A program made the translations under genes and the position numbers. The notes beneath the pieces are model-generated. The model was not told the DNA's origin. It ran no database searches and saw only the letters and a list, made by a program, of their open reading frames with translations. Positions 26,448 through 34,955 of a stretch of DNA of 59,000 nt are shown piece by piece; the stretch's first letter is position 1; the number at the start of each line of letters is the position of its first letter. The stretch lies in the NCBI GenBank assembly GCA_937936615.1, contig CALDDN010000033.1, positions 1 through 59,000 of the forward strand, written 5' to 3'. This DNA is from an uncultured Bacteroidia bacterium (GTDB lineage Bacteria; Bacteroidota; Bacteroidia; J057; CALDDN01).

Positions 26448-26462
26448 GCTGATACACCTGTC

Positions 26463-27185
26463 ATGAACTCATTTTACATCCCGTTTGCGTTGCTGTGGCT
26501 GGTGATGGGCGGTCCGCGGGCCTACAGCCAGGGTTTCAGCCGCCTGGAATTGCATGCCTCCGACGGCCAGCCTTTTGCTGTGGTGCTCAACGGCCAGCCC
26601 CCGACCGAAGTGCGGGCCGAACACCGTTTTGATGAGCTGGTGCCCGGCAGCCACAAAGTCGAAATCTGGGTCGGGAGTCGGCGGGCCGTGCGGCAGACCT
26701 TGCAGCTGGCCGGCGGGTACCAAAGCGTCTTCGAGGTGGACGCTGGCAGCAAGCGGCCCGTGGTGCGCCTGGTGGCCCAGCATCCGCTGGGAGTGGTGCC
26801 ATCGCAACCACCTGTCGATGCCAGCCGCCCTCCTCACCTGAGCACGGCCGCACGGGGCGATCGCCTCTACACGGGCCGCGTAGGCTGCATGCCTCCGATG
26901 GATGCGGGCCGCTTCGCCCAGGTGCTGCTTCAGGTTTCGCAGCCTTTCAACGATCCGGCCCGTCTTTCGGCTGCGCAGCGGGCACTCGAAAACCGCTGCC
27001 TGAGCATCGAGCAGGTGGTTCAGCTCTGCCGGCAGTTTCAGTCCGACCGCGCCCGCCTCGATTTCGCCCGTTTCATTTACCCCTTCACGCACGAGCAGGA
27101 GTGGTTCCTCGATGTGGGCGAAACGCTGGTCTTTGAGAGTTCGCGCGAAGAGCTACAGCATTTTTTTTCGCAGCAGGCCCGCTAG
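26463..27185 (+). CDS. DUF4476 domain secreted protein
   Basis: The protein has 240 residues with a signal peptide (MNSFYIPFALLWLVMGGPRAYSQ). A short beta domain follows the signal (RLELHASDGQPFAVVLNGQ), resembling the N-terminal region of other DUF4476 proteins. Then comes the helical DUF4476 domain in the last ~95 residues (FAQVLLQVSQPFNDPARLSAAQRALENRCLSIEQV ... YPFTHEQEWF). The family is widespread in Bacteroidota and its function is unknown; an envelope location is likely. Starts at 26316 or 26376 are open but fall before a strong promoter and lack a signal peptide. Confidence 0.8.
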   Translation: MNSFYIPFALLWLVMGGPRAYSQGFSRLELHASDGQPFAVVLNGQPPTEVRAEHRFDELVPGSHKVEIWVGSRRAVRQTLQLAGGYQSVFEVDAGSKRPVVRLVAQHPLGVVPSQPPVDASRPPHLSTAARGDRLYTGRVGCMPPMDAGRFAQVLLQVSQPFNDPARLSAAQRALENRCLSIEQVVQLCRQFQSDRARLDFARFIYPFTHEQEWFLDVGETLVFESSREELQHFFSQQAR

Positions 27186-27199
27186 CGCAAGCAGGTAGA

Positions 27200-27231
27200 T
27201 TTGGACGTTTGCAAGCCAAGTCGTAAGTTTA
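27200..27231 (+). promoter_or_regulatory. Candidate promoter of ilvE
   Basis: TTTG (27200-27203), 20 bases, then TAAGTTTA (27224-27231), which matches TAnnTTTG in all but the last base. The spacer contains the shared 11-mer. Transcription would start about 40 bases before the ilvE ATG. Confidence 0.4.
27209..27219. repeat. Shared intergenic 11-mer, copy 2
   Basis: TTGCAAGCCAA lies within the spacer of the candidate ilvE promoter, 59 bases before the ATG. The position would suit an operator. Confidence 0.4.
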
Positions 27232-27277
27232 GGCTTTTCCTGCTATTCGCTCATTTTTATAATTAACCCCTGAAAAT

Positions 27278-28348
27278 ATGATTGCCGTAGATACATCCAT
27301 GGAAATACGCATCGATCGGACGAGCAGCTCACGGCTGCCACAGGTGGACTTTGCCAACCTGGGTTTCGGCAGTGTGTTCGCCGATCACATGTTCGTTGCC
27401 GATTGCCTCGAAGGGCAGTGGTACGACCTGCGGATCGTGCCCTTTGGCGAGCTGAGTATGAGTCCGGGCCTTTCGGCCCTGCACTACGGCCAGACCATAT
27501 TTGAGGGTATGAAGGCTTACCGAACCCCCGAGGGTGAGATCACCATTTTTCGGCTGTCCGATCACCTGCGGCGGCTCAACCGTTCGGCCGAGCGGCTGTG
27601 CATGCAGGCCATTCCGCCCCAAGTCTTCGAGGAAGGCCTCAAGCAGCTGGTGCGCCTCGATGCCGACTGGGTGCCCCACAATGGTTCGCTCTATATCCGG
27701 CCTATCTACTTTGCCAGCGACGACCAGCTGGGCGTACATGCCTCCAAGAGCTACCGCCTGATCATTTTCTCGTCGCCGGTAACGACCTACTACAGCACCA
27801 ACCTGCTCGTCCAAGTCGAAACCAACCACGTGCGGGCCACCGACGGCGGCATCGGTTATGTCAAAACAGCCGGTAACTACGCCCGTTCGCTCAGTGCCAG
27901 CCAGCGGGCCCGTGCCGAGGGCTTCAACGTCGTGCTCTGGCTCGACTCGATCAACCGCCAGTTCATCGAAGAGTACAGCACGATGAACGCCTTCTTTGTC
28001 ATCGACGACGTTGCGGTAACCCCGCCCACCTCGGGGACGATTCTCGAAGGCATCACCCGCGATTCGATGATCCGGCTCCTGAGCGACAACGGCTACAAGG
28101 TTACGCAGCGCGAAATTGCCATCGATGAAGTCATGGAAGCGGGCCGCACGGGCCGTCTGACCGAAGCCTTCGGTACGGGTACCGCCGCCGTAGCCGCCCC
28201 CGTCGAACGCATCCACTACCAGGGAGAGGATATTTTCCTCTCGACCGACCACAGCAAATGGCCGGTACTGAGTTTTCTGCGCAAACGCCTCGACGACATT
28301 CGCACCCGTCAGGTAGCCGACCCGTATGGCTGGGTAAGCGTCGTCTGA
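27278..28348 (+). CDS. ilvE: Branched-chain amino acid aminotransferase
   Basis: This 356-residue fold-type IV PLP enzyme performs the last step of Leu, Ile and Val synthesis, or the first of their breakdown, using 2-oxoglutarate and glutamate. The PLP lysine is K196 in GIGYVKTAGNYARSL. The N-terminal GLSALHYGQTIFEGMKAYR and the arginine-containing YIRPIYFASDDQLGV also match the long (type II) BCAT group. The phosphate-binding loop TPPTSGTILEGITRDS is present. Start: first ATG at 27278; an internal ATG seven codons on is possible. A candidate promoter lies upstream and a hairpin lies 15-40 bases after the stop. Confidence 0.95.
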   Translation: MIAVDTSMEIRIDRTSSSRLPQVDFANLGFGSVFADHMFVADCLEGQWYDLRIVPFGELSMSPGLSALHYGQTIFEGMKAYRTPEGEITIFRLSDHLRRLNRSAERLCMQAIPPQVFEEGLKQLVRLDADWVPHNGSLYIRPIYFASDDQLGVHASKSYRLIIFSSPVTTYYSTNLLVQVETNHVRATDGGIGYVKTAGNYARSLSASQRARAEGFNVVLWLDSINRQFIEEYSTMNAFFVIDDVAVTPPTSGTILEGITRDSMIRLLSDNGYKVTQREIAIDEVMEAGRTGRLTEAFGTGTAAVAAPVERIHYQGEDIFLSTDHSKWPVLSFLRKRLDDIRTRQVADPYGWVSVV

Positions 28349-28363
28349 CACACCTGCCCGCCT

Positions 28364-28387
28364 CAGAAGGCCACCAGGCCTTTTCTG
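28364..28387. terminator. Terminator-like hairpin between convergent ilvE and chaN-like genes
   Basis: CAGAAGGCC, a 4-base loop, then GGCCTTTTCTG form a GC-cored stem with a two-base bulge, 15 bases after the ilvE stop. The T-run is short and partly inside the stem, so efficiency is doubtful; it could serve both converging genes. Confidence 0.4.
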
Positions 28388-28396
28388 CCGGGGTGC

Positions 28397-29272
28397 TCAG
28401 TGGGTTTTGGTCATGGTTTTGGGCACTGCGAGGATGAAGTCGGCTTTGCCTCGCGATTCGGCTTCCAGCTTGCCGAGGTCGTTCTGTTCGACGGTGCTGA
28501 GCGTGAGCAGGCGCAGCTGGGGCCGGGCCTGCCGCAGGTACCAGGCGATGCCCTCGCGGTCGTCGGAATGGTAGCTGCCGTTGAGGTGCAGGAGCCATCG
28601 GCCCCCCTGCAGGGCTTTGAGGATGAAGTGTGCCATGGTGGCATCTTTGATGGCTTGGGCGGCTACGAAGTTGGCTGCTGCCCCCCCGTGGCCGCCCATC
28701 ATCTCGACCATGCGCCGGTAGCTGGGTAAAGTCGTGTCGATGGGAAAAGGCAGCGGCGTCATGAGGGCCAGTTCTTCGGGGGCCAGGCCGCCGAGGCTTT
28801 CGAGGCCCTGCCGGAAGACCAGGCGGGCATAGCGGCGGGGGATGTTGGTTGCCACGACAGGCAGGCCCCAGTCGCGGGCTAAGTTTACGATAGGAGCGTA
28901 GTCGGTGAGGTAGTTGGGCCAGAGGCCTGCCGAATCGAGGAGAGTTTTCTCGTCGATCTCGCGGGCGATGTAGCGGTCGAGCCAGCCTTGCTGGTGGGTC
29001 TCGAACATCTCGCCCGCCAGGATCAGGCCCGGGCGGCGGGTATGGCCTTCGGCGGCCAGCTCGTACTGCATCCAGTGGGCAATGGCGTTGTTGTGCAGCT
29101 CGCCGAAGAGGATGACCTCGTGGGAGAGGCAGGCCTTGAGGACGCGCTCGAAATCGACCCGGCGGCCCTGGCTGTCGAACCACTGGTAGGCGGGTTTGCT
29201 GCGCTGTGCTGCAAGGGGCAGCCACGCCGGCAGCAGGCTCAGCAGCAGGCCGGACACAAAGAGGTATTTCAT
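28397..29272 (-). CDS. ChaN family lipoprotein-like protein
   Basis: This 291-residue protein has an N-terminal signal (MKYLFVSGLLLSLLPAWLPLAAQ) without a lipobox cysteine. The ChaN domain is clear: VILFGELHNNAIAHWMQYELA, ILAGEMFETHQQGWLDRYI, GLPVVATNIPRRYAR, and a late LNGSYHSDDREGIAWYL. Campylobacter ChaN binds haem; the Tiki/EreA-like fold also suggests hydrolase roles, so haem binding is only one possibility. Its start overlaps the end of the upstream membrane protein gene by four bases, showing translational coupling. The same direction continues to the MMPL transporter. Confidence 0.85.
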   Translation of the reverse strand: MKYLFVSGLLLSLLPAWLPLAAQRSKPAYQWFDSQGRRVDFERVLKACLSHEVILFGELHNNAIAHWMQYELAAEGHTRRPGLILAGEMFETHQQGWLDRYIAREIDEKTLLDSAGLWPNYLTDYAPIVNLARDWGLPVVATNIPRRYARLVFRQGLESLGGLAPEELALMTPLPFPIDTTLPSYRRMVEMMGGHGGAAANFVAAQAIKDATMAHFILKALQGGRWLLHLNGSYHSDDREGIAWYLRQARPQLRLLTLSTVEQNDLGKLEAESRGKADFILAVPKTMTKTH

Positions 29273-30708
29273 GGCGAGGTAACGGAAGACGAGGGTTCAG
29301 GGTTCACGAGCGACCGCCGCCCCAAAGTCTGCAGCCGTTCGAAACGTTGCCGCCGGTAGGTGCGGATCAGGTGGTCGGCAATGAAGAGGCCTGCCAGAAA
29401 GAACGGCAGCGAGGGCGTCTTGAAGCGCACCAGGTTGCCGAAGTTGCCCGAGGTCAGCCCGATGATGTAGCCAAAAAAAATCGAGTAGCCCAGGCACAGT
29501 ACCAGAAAGGGGGTGCGGCTGACCAGCAGCAGCAGGTTCAGCAGGCCCGTGCGCAGGAGCAGCGAGATGAAGAGAATGAGAATAATCGTACTCTCGATCG
29601 AGGCAAAGAGCATCAGCACGTTGCGCACTTCCCAGATGAAGGGCCGGAAGTAGGCCGTGCCTACCGCCGGGAAAAAAAGCCGGGCCTGGCTCAGGAGGTT
29701 TTCATCGAAATCGCCGATGTCGTAAGCACTGCCCCGCCCGTCGAGGTAGTAGTAGCCGCTGGTCAGGTCGCGCTTGATTTCGACAACCGAACTCAGGATA
29801 CGGTCCGTCTGGTAGCGGCTCGAACTGACGCTCGCAAAGGTAAGCGAGAGATAGCCCGCCACCACCACGATGGCTCCGATAATGGGTACGAGTACGAACC
29901 GGAGCAGGCCATTGGTCAGGCGTTGGCGTACCGTCAGCCCCACCCAGATCGAAAGAAAGGGAATCAGACTCAGCGTTACGTAAGGCTTGATCTGATAAAT
30001 GAAAAAAGCAGTATAGACCGTCAGGGCTATGGCTCCTATCGAGCGGAAGCCGCTGCGCAGCAGCCAGTGGCAGCCGTAAACCAGCAAGCCCACCGCACCC
30101 AGGGTCAGCGAGTCCTTCAATATACCCGACCCCCAGAAAAATACCGACGGAATGAACAGAATGGCAACCGCCAGCCGCCCGCTGATGTCCGGATAATACG
30201 AGACGAACACCCGGTAGAGAAGCCATACACCGATGAACGAAAAAGCAGCCACAAGCACCGCCGTGCCGTAGTAGGTGTTCAGTCCCAAGGCCACAAAGGG
30301 CAGGATGTAACGCGAGACATTGTAGGAGTTGGTGTCGTTCCAGTAGACGAGCCAGTAGCGGGTGCGGTATTTTTCATAAAGAGCCAAGGTCTCAAAATCG
30401 AGCTGGCTGAAATTGGCGTTGATCAAAGCCCAGCCATCGGCCGGATTTTCGAGCAGCAGCTGCAGCAGGCTGCTGGCGTTGATGAAGTAGCCGGTGGTGT
30501 CGCCTGCGGTATAATAGAACTGGTAGACCAGCCCCAGCAGCGTTCCACCGGCAATCTTGACCAGCAGGCCCGGTAGCAGGAAGCGGCCCGAGGGATCGTA
30601 GCGGTAGCGGGTGCGGCGGATGTAGAGGGCCAAAGGCAGCAGCACCGCCAGCAAAAGCACGAACATTACCCCGTCCCAGGGGGTCAGCAGGTTGGAAAAT
30701 CGATACAT
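29269..30708 (-). CDS. Polytopic membrane protein, possible glycosyltransferase or polymerase-like
   Basis: This 479-residue protein has about 11 hydrophobic helices spread over its length (for example VMFVLLLAVLLPLALYI, LVAAFSFIGVWLLYRVF, IILILFISLLLRTGLL). Between helices 2 and 3 is a ~50-residue loop rich in Tyr/Asn/Trp (AGDTTGYFINASSLL ... YRTRYWLVYWNDTNSYN). A motif FIPSVFFWGSGILKDSL also stands out. The layout and a D-T/Tyr-rich periplasmic loop recall EpsG/Wzy-type or GT-C enzymes, but no diagnostic motif is certain. It overlaps ChaN by four bases and follows the MMPL gene by 36 bases. Confidence 0.6.
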   Translation of the reverse strand: MYRFSNLLTPWDGVMFVLLLAVLLPLALYIRRTRYRYDPSGRFLLPGLLVKIAGGTLLGLVYQFYYTAGDTTGYFINASSLLQLLLENPADGWALINANFSQLDFETLALYEKYRTRYWLVYWNDTNSYNVSRYILPFVALGLNTYYGTAVLVAAFSFIGVWLLYRVFVSYYPDISGRLAVAILFIPSVFFWGSGILKDSLTLGAVGLLVYGCHWLLRSGFRSIGAIALTVYTAFFIYQIKPYVTLSLIPFLSIWVGLTVRQRLTNGLLRFVLVPIIGAIVVVAGYLSLTFASVSSSRYQTDRILSSVVEIKRDLTSGYYYLDGRGSAYDIGDFDENLLSQARLFFPAVGTAYFRPFIWEVRNVLMLFASIESTIILILFISLLLRTGLLNLLLLVSRTPFLVLCLGYSIFFGYIIGLTSGNFGNLVRFKTPSLPFFLAGLFIADHLIRTYRRQRFERLQTLGRRSLVNPEPSSSVTSP

Positions 30709-30744
30709 GGCCCCGGCTTCCGGACAAAGATACCGCTGTTTGGC

Positions 30745-33147
30745 TCAGCCCGCGCCTTGGGGCAGGTCTTCGTCCTCATCCTCGTCGATGAGTGCCCGTT
30801 CGCCTTTGAGGTAGACCTTCCGGTCGTAGGCATGCAGCAGGGCCGGCAGGTAGAGCAGGTTGGCAAAAAGCGCGATAAAGAGCGTGATCGAGGTCAGGAT
30901 GCCCAGTGCCTGCGTCGAGCCAAAGGACGAAAGTGTAAAAATACCGAACCCCACCAGCAGCACCACCGAAGTGTAAAGGATGCCCATGCCCGTAATGCGC
31001 ATCGCATCGTCCACCCCCTCGGGCAGCGAGTGGCCCGCCCGCCGGCTGCGTCGGTAGGCTGTCAGGTAGTGGATCGAATTGTCGATCGCGATACCAAAGG
31101 CCAGTTCGTAGATCAGAGCCGTCGAGGGTTTGACGTACATCCCCAGAAAGCCCATCAGTCCCGCCACCACCACCAGCGGCACCACGTTGGGTACCATCGA
31201 AATGAGCATCATGCGCCACGACCCGAAGAGCAGCAGCATCTGCAGGCCGATGAGCAGAAACGTGGCCACGAGGCTCCACGCCAGGTTATCGACCAGGTAG
31301 TCGTTGGCCTTGAGGAAGATGCGCGTTGCTCCCGTTACGTAGACTTCGGGCCGCCGCTCGCCCTGCCCGAACGCGCTGTCTACCTCGACCCCGACGCGTT
31401 CGAGCAGGCGGGGCATCTCGCGCGAGCCAAGGTCGCGCACATAGCCCGTGATGCGGGCATAGCGCCAGGTACTGTCGACGACGTTGGCCACGGGGCTGCG
31501 CCCGCGCACCTCGGCTGCCCCCTCGGTTCCGCTCAGGCCGCTTGCCTTGCGCGAGTAGCGGGCAATGAAATCGAGTTCCTCGCGGGCAGGCAGGGCGTAG
31601 GCTTCGGGTAGGTTGCCGTAGAGGGCCTGCCGGCTCCATTTAAGTACATCGACTACCGAAAGGGTGCGCGACAGCTCGGGATAGGTCGCCAGCCGCGCCT
31701 GCAGGGCTTCGATCCGCCGCAGGGTCGCAGGGCGGCGGATCGCCCCGGCCTCACGTCCATCGATCACGATCTCGAAGGGCATAACCCCTCCGAAACGTTC
31801 TTCCATGAAGCGCAGGTCGGTATGGATGCTCGCGCCCTTGGGAATGTCGTCCACCATGTACGAAACAAATTCCAGACGGGCGATGCCCACCAGGCTGAGG
31901 GCCACCAGCAGCCCTGTAACCACGTAGATGCTGCGGCGGTGGTGGCGAACCCCCGCTTGCAGGGCCTGCACCGATCGCCTGAGCCAGGCCGACTCCAGAT
32001 GCCGCAGGTTTTTGTCCGTTGGTGGCGGCAGCAGGCTGAAAACCCCGGGAATGAGCACAATGGTCAGCACATAGGCCAGCATCGTTCCCAGAAAAGCCAC
32101 CAGGCCGAATTCCTGCAGCGTCCGCACCTCCGTCAGGTAGAGGGTCAGAAATCCAAACGCCGTGTTGGCATTGATCATGAAAGTAACCAGCCCCAGCCGT
32201 TCGACGGTGCGCTGCAAAGCCAGCAGCTTCTCGCCGCTGTGGCGGTAGTCGTGGTGGTATTCCGAAAGCATGTACACGCTCGGCGGAATGCCCAGAATGA
32301 TGATGATCGGCGGCAGCAGGCCCGTGAGAGCCGTCAGCTTATAGTCGAGCAGGCCCACGATGCCCAGCGTGCACAGCGAGCTGACGATGAGCAGAATCAG
32401 CGGAAATACCACCGCATAGAACGAGCGGTAGAAATAATAGAGGGCCAGAGCCGTGAGCAGCAGCGACAGAAAAGTAAAGAGGGCGATCTCTTTGGGCAGC
32501 TGCGTGGCCATGAAGGTGCGCAGCAGGGGCAGGCCCGCGCGGTGCAGTTCCAGGCCCTGGGCCTGGGCGAAGGCTTCGAGGGCGGCGGCCACCTCCAGGT
32601 TGATGGCGTTTTTGCGCCGCGTGCCCATCGCTTCTTTGGTCATGCTGTAGGCCGTGAGCACAATGCGGCCCGAGTCGGCGGTCAGCAGGCTGGCGTAGAA
32701 AGGCTGTTCGTCGATGCGGCGGCGCAGCTCCCGGGCCTGGGCATCGGTTTGGGGCAGCCCTTCCATCAGCGGAAAGCTTGTGAAGCGGCCCAGCGAGTCG
32801 TCGGCCTGCAGGCCGAAAGCCCGCGTCAGGTTGATGACGCGCAATACCCCCGGCTTGTTTTCGATGATCCGCGTCAGGCTGTCGAGGCCGCGGATGCGTG
32901 CGGCGGTGAAGCAGCCATCGGGGCAGCGCAGGGCAGCGAGCACCATGCTCCCATCCTCGCCGAAGAGTTCCTGAAAACGCTGGTACTGCTGCAGGTCGGG
33001 GTCGTCGGCCGGAACAATCTGGAGGAATTCGTTCGTTACTTCGACCCGCGTAAAGCCGACATAGCCCATCGCGAGGGCAAGCACCGCAATGGCGGCCAAC
33101 AAAGCCCGTCGGTGCTGCAGAATCCAGAGGGCAACCGCCTTCCACAT
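30745..33147 (-). CDS. MMPL/RND superfamily transporter
   Basis: This 800-residue protein has about 12 transmembrane helices in the two-repeat RND layout. One N-terminal helix (LLAAIAVLALAMGYVGF) precedes a large periplasmic loop, then five helices around IIIILGIPPSVYMLSEY. The second half repeats this, ending with IYELAFGIAIDNSIHYL, the counterpart of the D-containing helix of RND/MMPL pumps. MMPL and Patched-like proteins of this size move lipids or hydrophobic molecules by proton motive force. The substrate is unknown. It heads a leftward run with the polytopic protein and the ChaN-like protein, so lipid or cofactor handling at the envelope is a reasonable inference. Confidence 0.85.
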   Translation of the reverse strand: MWKAVALWILQHRRALLAAIAVLALAMGYVGFTRVEVTNEFLQIVPADDPDLQQYQRFQELFGEDGSMVLAALRCPDGCFTAARIRGLDSLTRIIENKPGVLRVINLTRAFGLQADDSLGRFTSFPLMEGLPQTDAQARELRRRIDEQPFYASLLTADSGRIVLTAYSMTKEAMGTRRKNAINLEVAAALEAFAQAQGLELHRAGLPLLRTFMATQLPKEIALFTFLSLLLTALALYYFYRSFYAVVFPLILLIVSSLCTLGIVGLLDYKLTALTGLLPPIIIILGIPPSVYMLSEYHHDYRHSGEKLLALQRTVERLGLVTFMINANTAFGFLTLYLTEVRTLQEFGLVAFLGTMLAYVLTIVLIPGVFSLLPPPTDKNLRHLESAWLRRSVQALQAGVRHHRRSIYVVTGLLVALSLVGIARLEFVSYMVDDIPKGASIHTDLRFMEERFGGVMPFEIVIDGREAGAIRRPATLRRIEALQARLATYPELSRTLSVVDVLKWSRQALYGNLPEAYALPAREELDFIARYSRKASGLSGTEGAAEVRGRSPVANVVDSTWRYARITGYVRDLGSREMPRLLERVGVEVDSAFGQGERRPEVYVTGATRIFLKANDYLVDNLAWSLVATFLLIGLQMLLLFGSWRMMLISMVPNVVPLVVVAGLMGFLGMYVKPSTALIYELAFGIAIDNSIHYLTAYRRSRRAGHSLPEGVDDAMRITGMGILYTSVVLLVGFGIFTLSSFGSTQALGILTSITLFIALFANLLYLPALLHAYDRKVYLKGERALIDEDEDEDLPQGAG

Positions 33148-33180
33148 TTGGGCAAAAATACCAAAAAGGGCGGGGGGGTG

Positions 33181-34086
33181 TCAGCCTTTGCCGCGGGTCT
33201 TGTTGCTCATGCGGCCTGCATTCTTTTCGATGAACTCCACGATGCGGTCGGCCACGTCGATGCCCGTAACCGTTTCGATGCCTTCGAGGCCGGGCGAGGA
33301 ATTGACCTCGAGCACCACCGGCCCGTGGTTCGAGCGCAGGATGTCGACCCCCGCCACGTTCAGCCCCATGATCTGGCAGGCCCGTACGGCGGTGCTGCGC
33401 TCCTCGGGCGTGATCTTGACGGTGTGGCCCGTACCGCCGCGGTGCAGGTTCGAGCGGAACTCACCCTCTTTGCCCTGGCGCATCATGGCAGCGACCACCT
33501 TGTCGCCAATGACAAAGCAGCGCAGGTCGCAGCCCTGGGCCTCGCGGATGTATTCCTGCACCAGGAAATAAGCGTCGAGGTTGCGGAACGCTTCGATGAG
33601 GCTGCGGGCCGCGTTGGTCGTTTCGGCCAGGATGACCCCTTTGCCCTGCGTGCTCTCCAGCAGCTTGACGATGAGTGGGGCACCGCCCACCATCTGGATC
33701 AGGTCGTCGGGTTCGGTGGGCGAGTGGGCGAAACCTGTAATGGGCAGGCCGATACCTTTTTTGGCCAGCAGCTGGAACGAGCGCAGCTTGTCGCGCGAGC
33801 GGCTGATGGCCACCGACTCGTTGAGGCAGAAGACATCGATCATCTCGAACTGCCGGACCACCGCCGTGCCGTAAAACGTGGTACTGGCTCCGATGCGGGG
33901 AATGACCGCCTCGATGCCCCGCAGCTCTTCCCCTTTGTAATGAACCGAGGGCCGGTGCGAGGTAATGTTCATCGTGCATTTGAGGTGGTCGACCACCAGG
34001 GCTTCGTGGCCTCGTTTTTCGGCGGCTTCCCGCAGGCGGCGCGTCGAATACAGGTTGGGGTTGCGCGAAAGGATGCAGATTTTCAT
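33181..34086 (-). CDS. rimK: RimK-type ATP-grasp glutamate ligase (ribosomal protein S6 modification)
   Basis: This 301-residue protein has the length of E. coli RimK (300). ATP-grasp signatures are clear: [19 protein letters not shown] for ATP binding, [27 protein letters not shown], and the metal site [18 protein letters not shown]-terminal [22 protein letters not shown] matches RimK starts. It adds glutamates to the C-terminus of S6 in E. coli; other RimK-like enzymes make other peptides. A RimB-like protease gene lies 89 bases upstream in the same direction, as in the known rimABK-type group. Confidence 0.92.
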   Translation of the reverse strand: MKICILSRNPNLYSTRRLREAAEKRGHEALVVDHLKCTMNITSHRPSVHYKGEELRGIEAVIPRIGASTTFYGTAVVRQFEMIDVFCLNESVAISRSRDKLRSFQLLAKKGIGLPITGFAHSPTEPDDLIQMVGGAPLIVKLLESTQGKGVILAETTNAARSLIEAFRNLDAYFLVQEYIREAQGCDLRCFVIGDKVVAAMMRQGKEGEFRSNLHRGGTGHTVKITPEERSTAVRACQIMGLNVAGVDILRSNHGPVVLEVNSSPGLEGIETVTGIDVADRIVEFIEKNAGRMSNKTRGKG

Positions 34087-34175
34087 GGCTCAAACTGCAC
34101 GCAATGGCCTGCAGGCGATAGGCATTTCACGGGAGAAAATCGTCTACAAGGAAAGGGACTGGCGAAGGGCTTGGT

Positions 34176-34643
34176 TCAGGCGTGGGGCTTGCCTGCTGCG
34201 TAAGTAATGCAGGGTTGAATAAGGAATCGCTCGCACAGCGTGGTGCGACCCAGCAGCATGTCGTACTGCATGGGTGTACGGTCGGTCAGGTTGACCTCAA
34301 TTTCCAGGTCCAGATGCGCGATGCGCAGGGTGGTCATCACCACGTAGCGCGTCTGGCTCAGACCGCCAGTGTTGCGCACGCTGCGTTTGTCGACCACGGG
34401 CAGGCATAGGGCCTGACCCTGCATCTCGGGCAACACCCACTGCTGGGGCGGCAGGAAGCGCACGAAAGGGGCACCGGCCTCGCTGTAGCCCTCGATGTTG
34501 GAGGCGTGCAGCGAGGCGGTACGGGCACCGGTATCGGTCTTGGCCGTCATCAGGGGGATATGCAGCTCGGGCAAGGCGACGTATTCCAGCCATCCGATGA
34601 TCAGTCGGCTGCTGAGCGTACGCAGGGCTTCGGCTACATTCAT
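34176..34643 (-). CDS. rimB: RimB-like retropepsin-fold protease (ATP-dependent zinc protease family)
   Basis: This 155-residue protein belongs to the Zn_protease/RimB family. It has IGWLEYVALPELHIPLMTAKTDTGARTASLHA with the retropepsin-like DTGA (D37-A40), then RSVRNTGGLSQTRYVVMT and LTDRTPMQYDMLLGR with a late basic end. Retropepsin-fold RimB is reported to act with RimK in controlling S6 modification. I use the ATG at 34643; an open extension to 34715 has no similarity. It is upstream of rimK on the same strand and probably co-transcribed. Confidence 0.85.
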   Translation of the reverse strand: MNVAEALRTLSSRLIIGWLEYVALPELHIPLMTAKTDTGARTASLHASNIEGYSEAGAPFVRFLPPQQWVLPEMQGQALCLPVVDKRSVRNTGGLSQTRYVVMTTLRIAHLDLEIEVNLTDRTPMQYDMLLGRTTLCERFLIQPCITYAAGKPHA

Positions 34644-34726
34644 GCAGGTGCGTTTCTGGCTGCTAAATACGCAAAAACCAACGCACAACCCGCGTTCAAC
34701 TTCTTCTGAATGCAATTAAATCAGAC

Positions 34727-34737
34727 TTGCAAGCCAA
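34727..34737. repeat. Shared intergenic 11-mer, copy 3
   Basis: TTGCAAGCCAA, preceded by AC as in copy 1. On the minus strand it lies 84-94 bases upstream of the rimB-like start. There, TTGGCTTGCAAGT is followed 16 bases after its TTG by TAATTG, a spacing shared with copy 1. Confidence 0.4.
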
Positions 34738-34800
34738 CGTATGGCTCTGTAAATTTTTTATGAAAATTAAGTGAATAACCGTTTTTTTTAAAAAAATTTT

Positions 34801-34826
34801 TTATTAAAATAATTTTATTTTAATAA
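34801..34826. repeat. AT-only perfect inverted repeat
   Basis: TTATTAAAAT, a 6-base loop, then ATTTTAATAA: a 10-bp perfect stem lacking G and C, about 130 bases after the uup stop. It is the second such element in the window. Confidence 0.5.
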
Positions 34827-34955
34827 GAACAAAAAAGCATTAAAAAAGTTTTCCATCTGTATGCCGATGCTTCTTCTTTCGGGGCCTGAACCGGGTTCCG
34901 CATTTGGGGGGTGGGGGTTGCCACGGTGATCTGCGGCAATCCATCGCGGCACGGT

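Larger units (their letters stand above)
25972..26462. other. Divergent AT-rich intergenic region (about 490 bases)
   Basis: This region lies between pheT (leftward) and the DUF4476 gene (rightward). It becomes very AT-rich from about 26090. It contains an AT-only perfect inverted repeat (26154-26179) and a well-formed promoter (26418-26447). An in-frame ATG at 26316 would extend the DUF4476 gene upstream, but the promoter lies inside that extension, so I treat it as non-coding. Confidence 0.6.
34644..34955. other. Very AT-rich intergenic region (about 310 bases)
   Basis: It separates the leftward rimB-like gene from the stop of the leftward uup gene. It holds the shared 11-mer (34727-34737) and an AT-only hairpin (34801-34826). 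From 34741 to about 34850 it is nearly all A and T. A convincing ORF is not present. Confidence 0.6.

Noticed and set aside
26316-26462. N-terminal extension of the DUF4476 gene
   Set aside because: The best promoter of the window lies inside it and the signal peptide starts at 26463.
31822-34203. 793-codon open frame opposite the MMPL and rimK genes
   Set aside because: Its residues look like an antisense product of GC-rich DNA (many Gln, His, Arg), and it crosses two clearly identified genes on the other strand.
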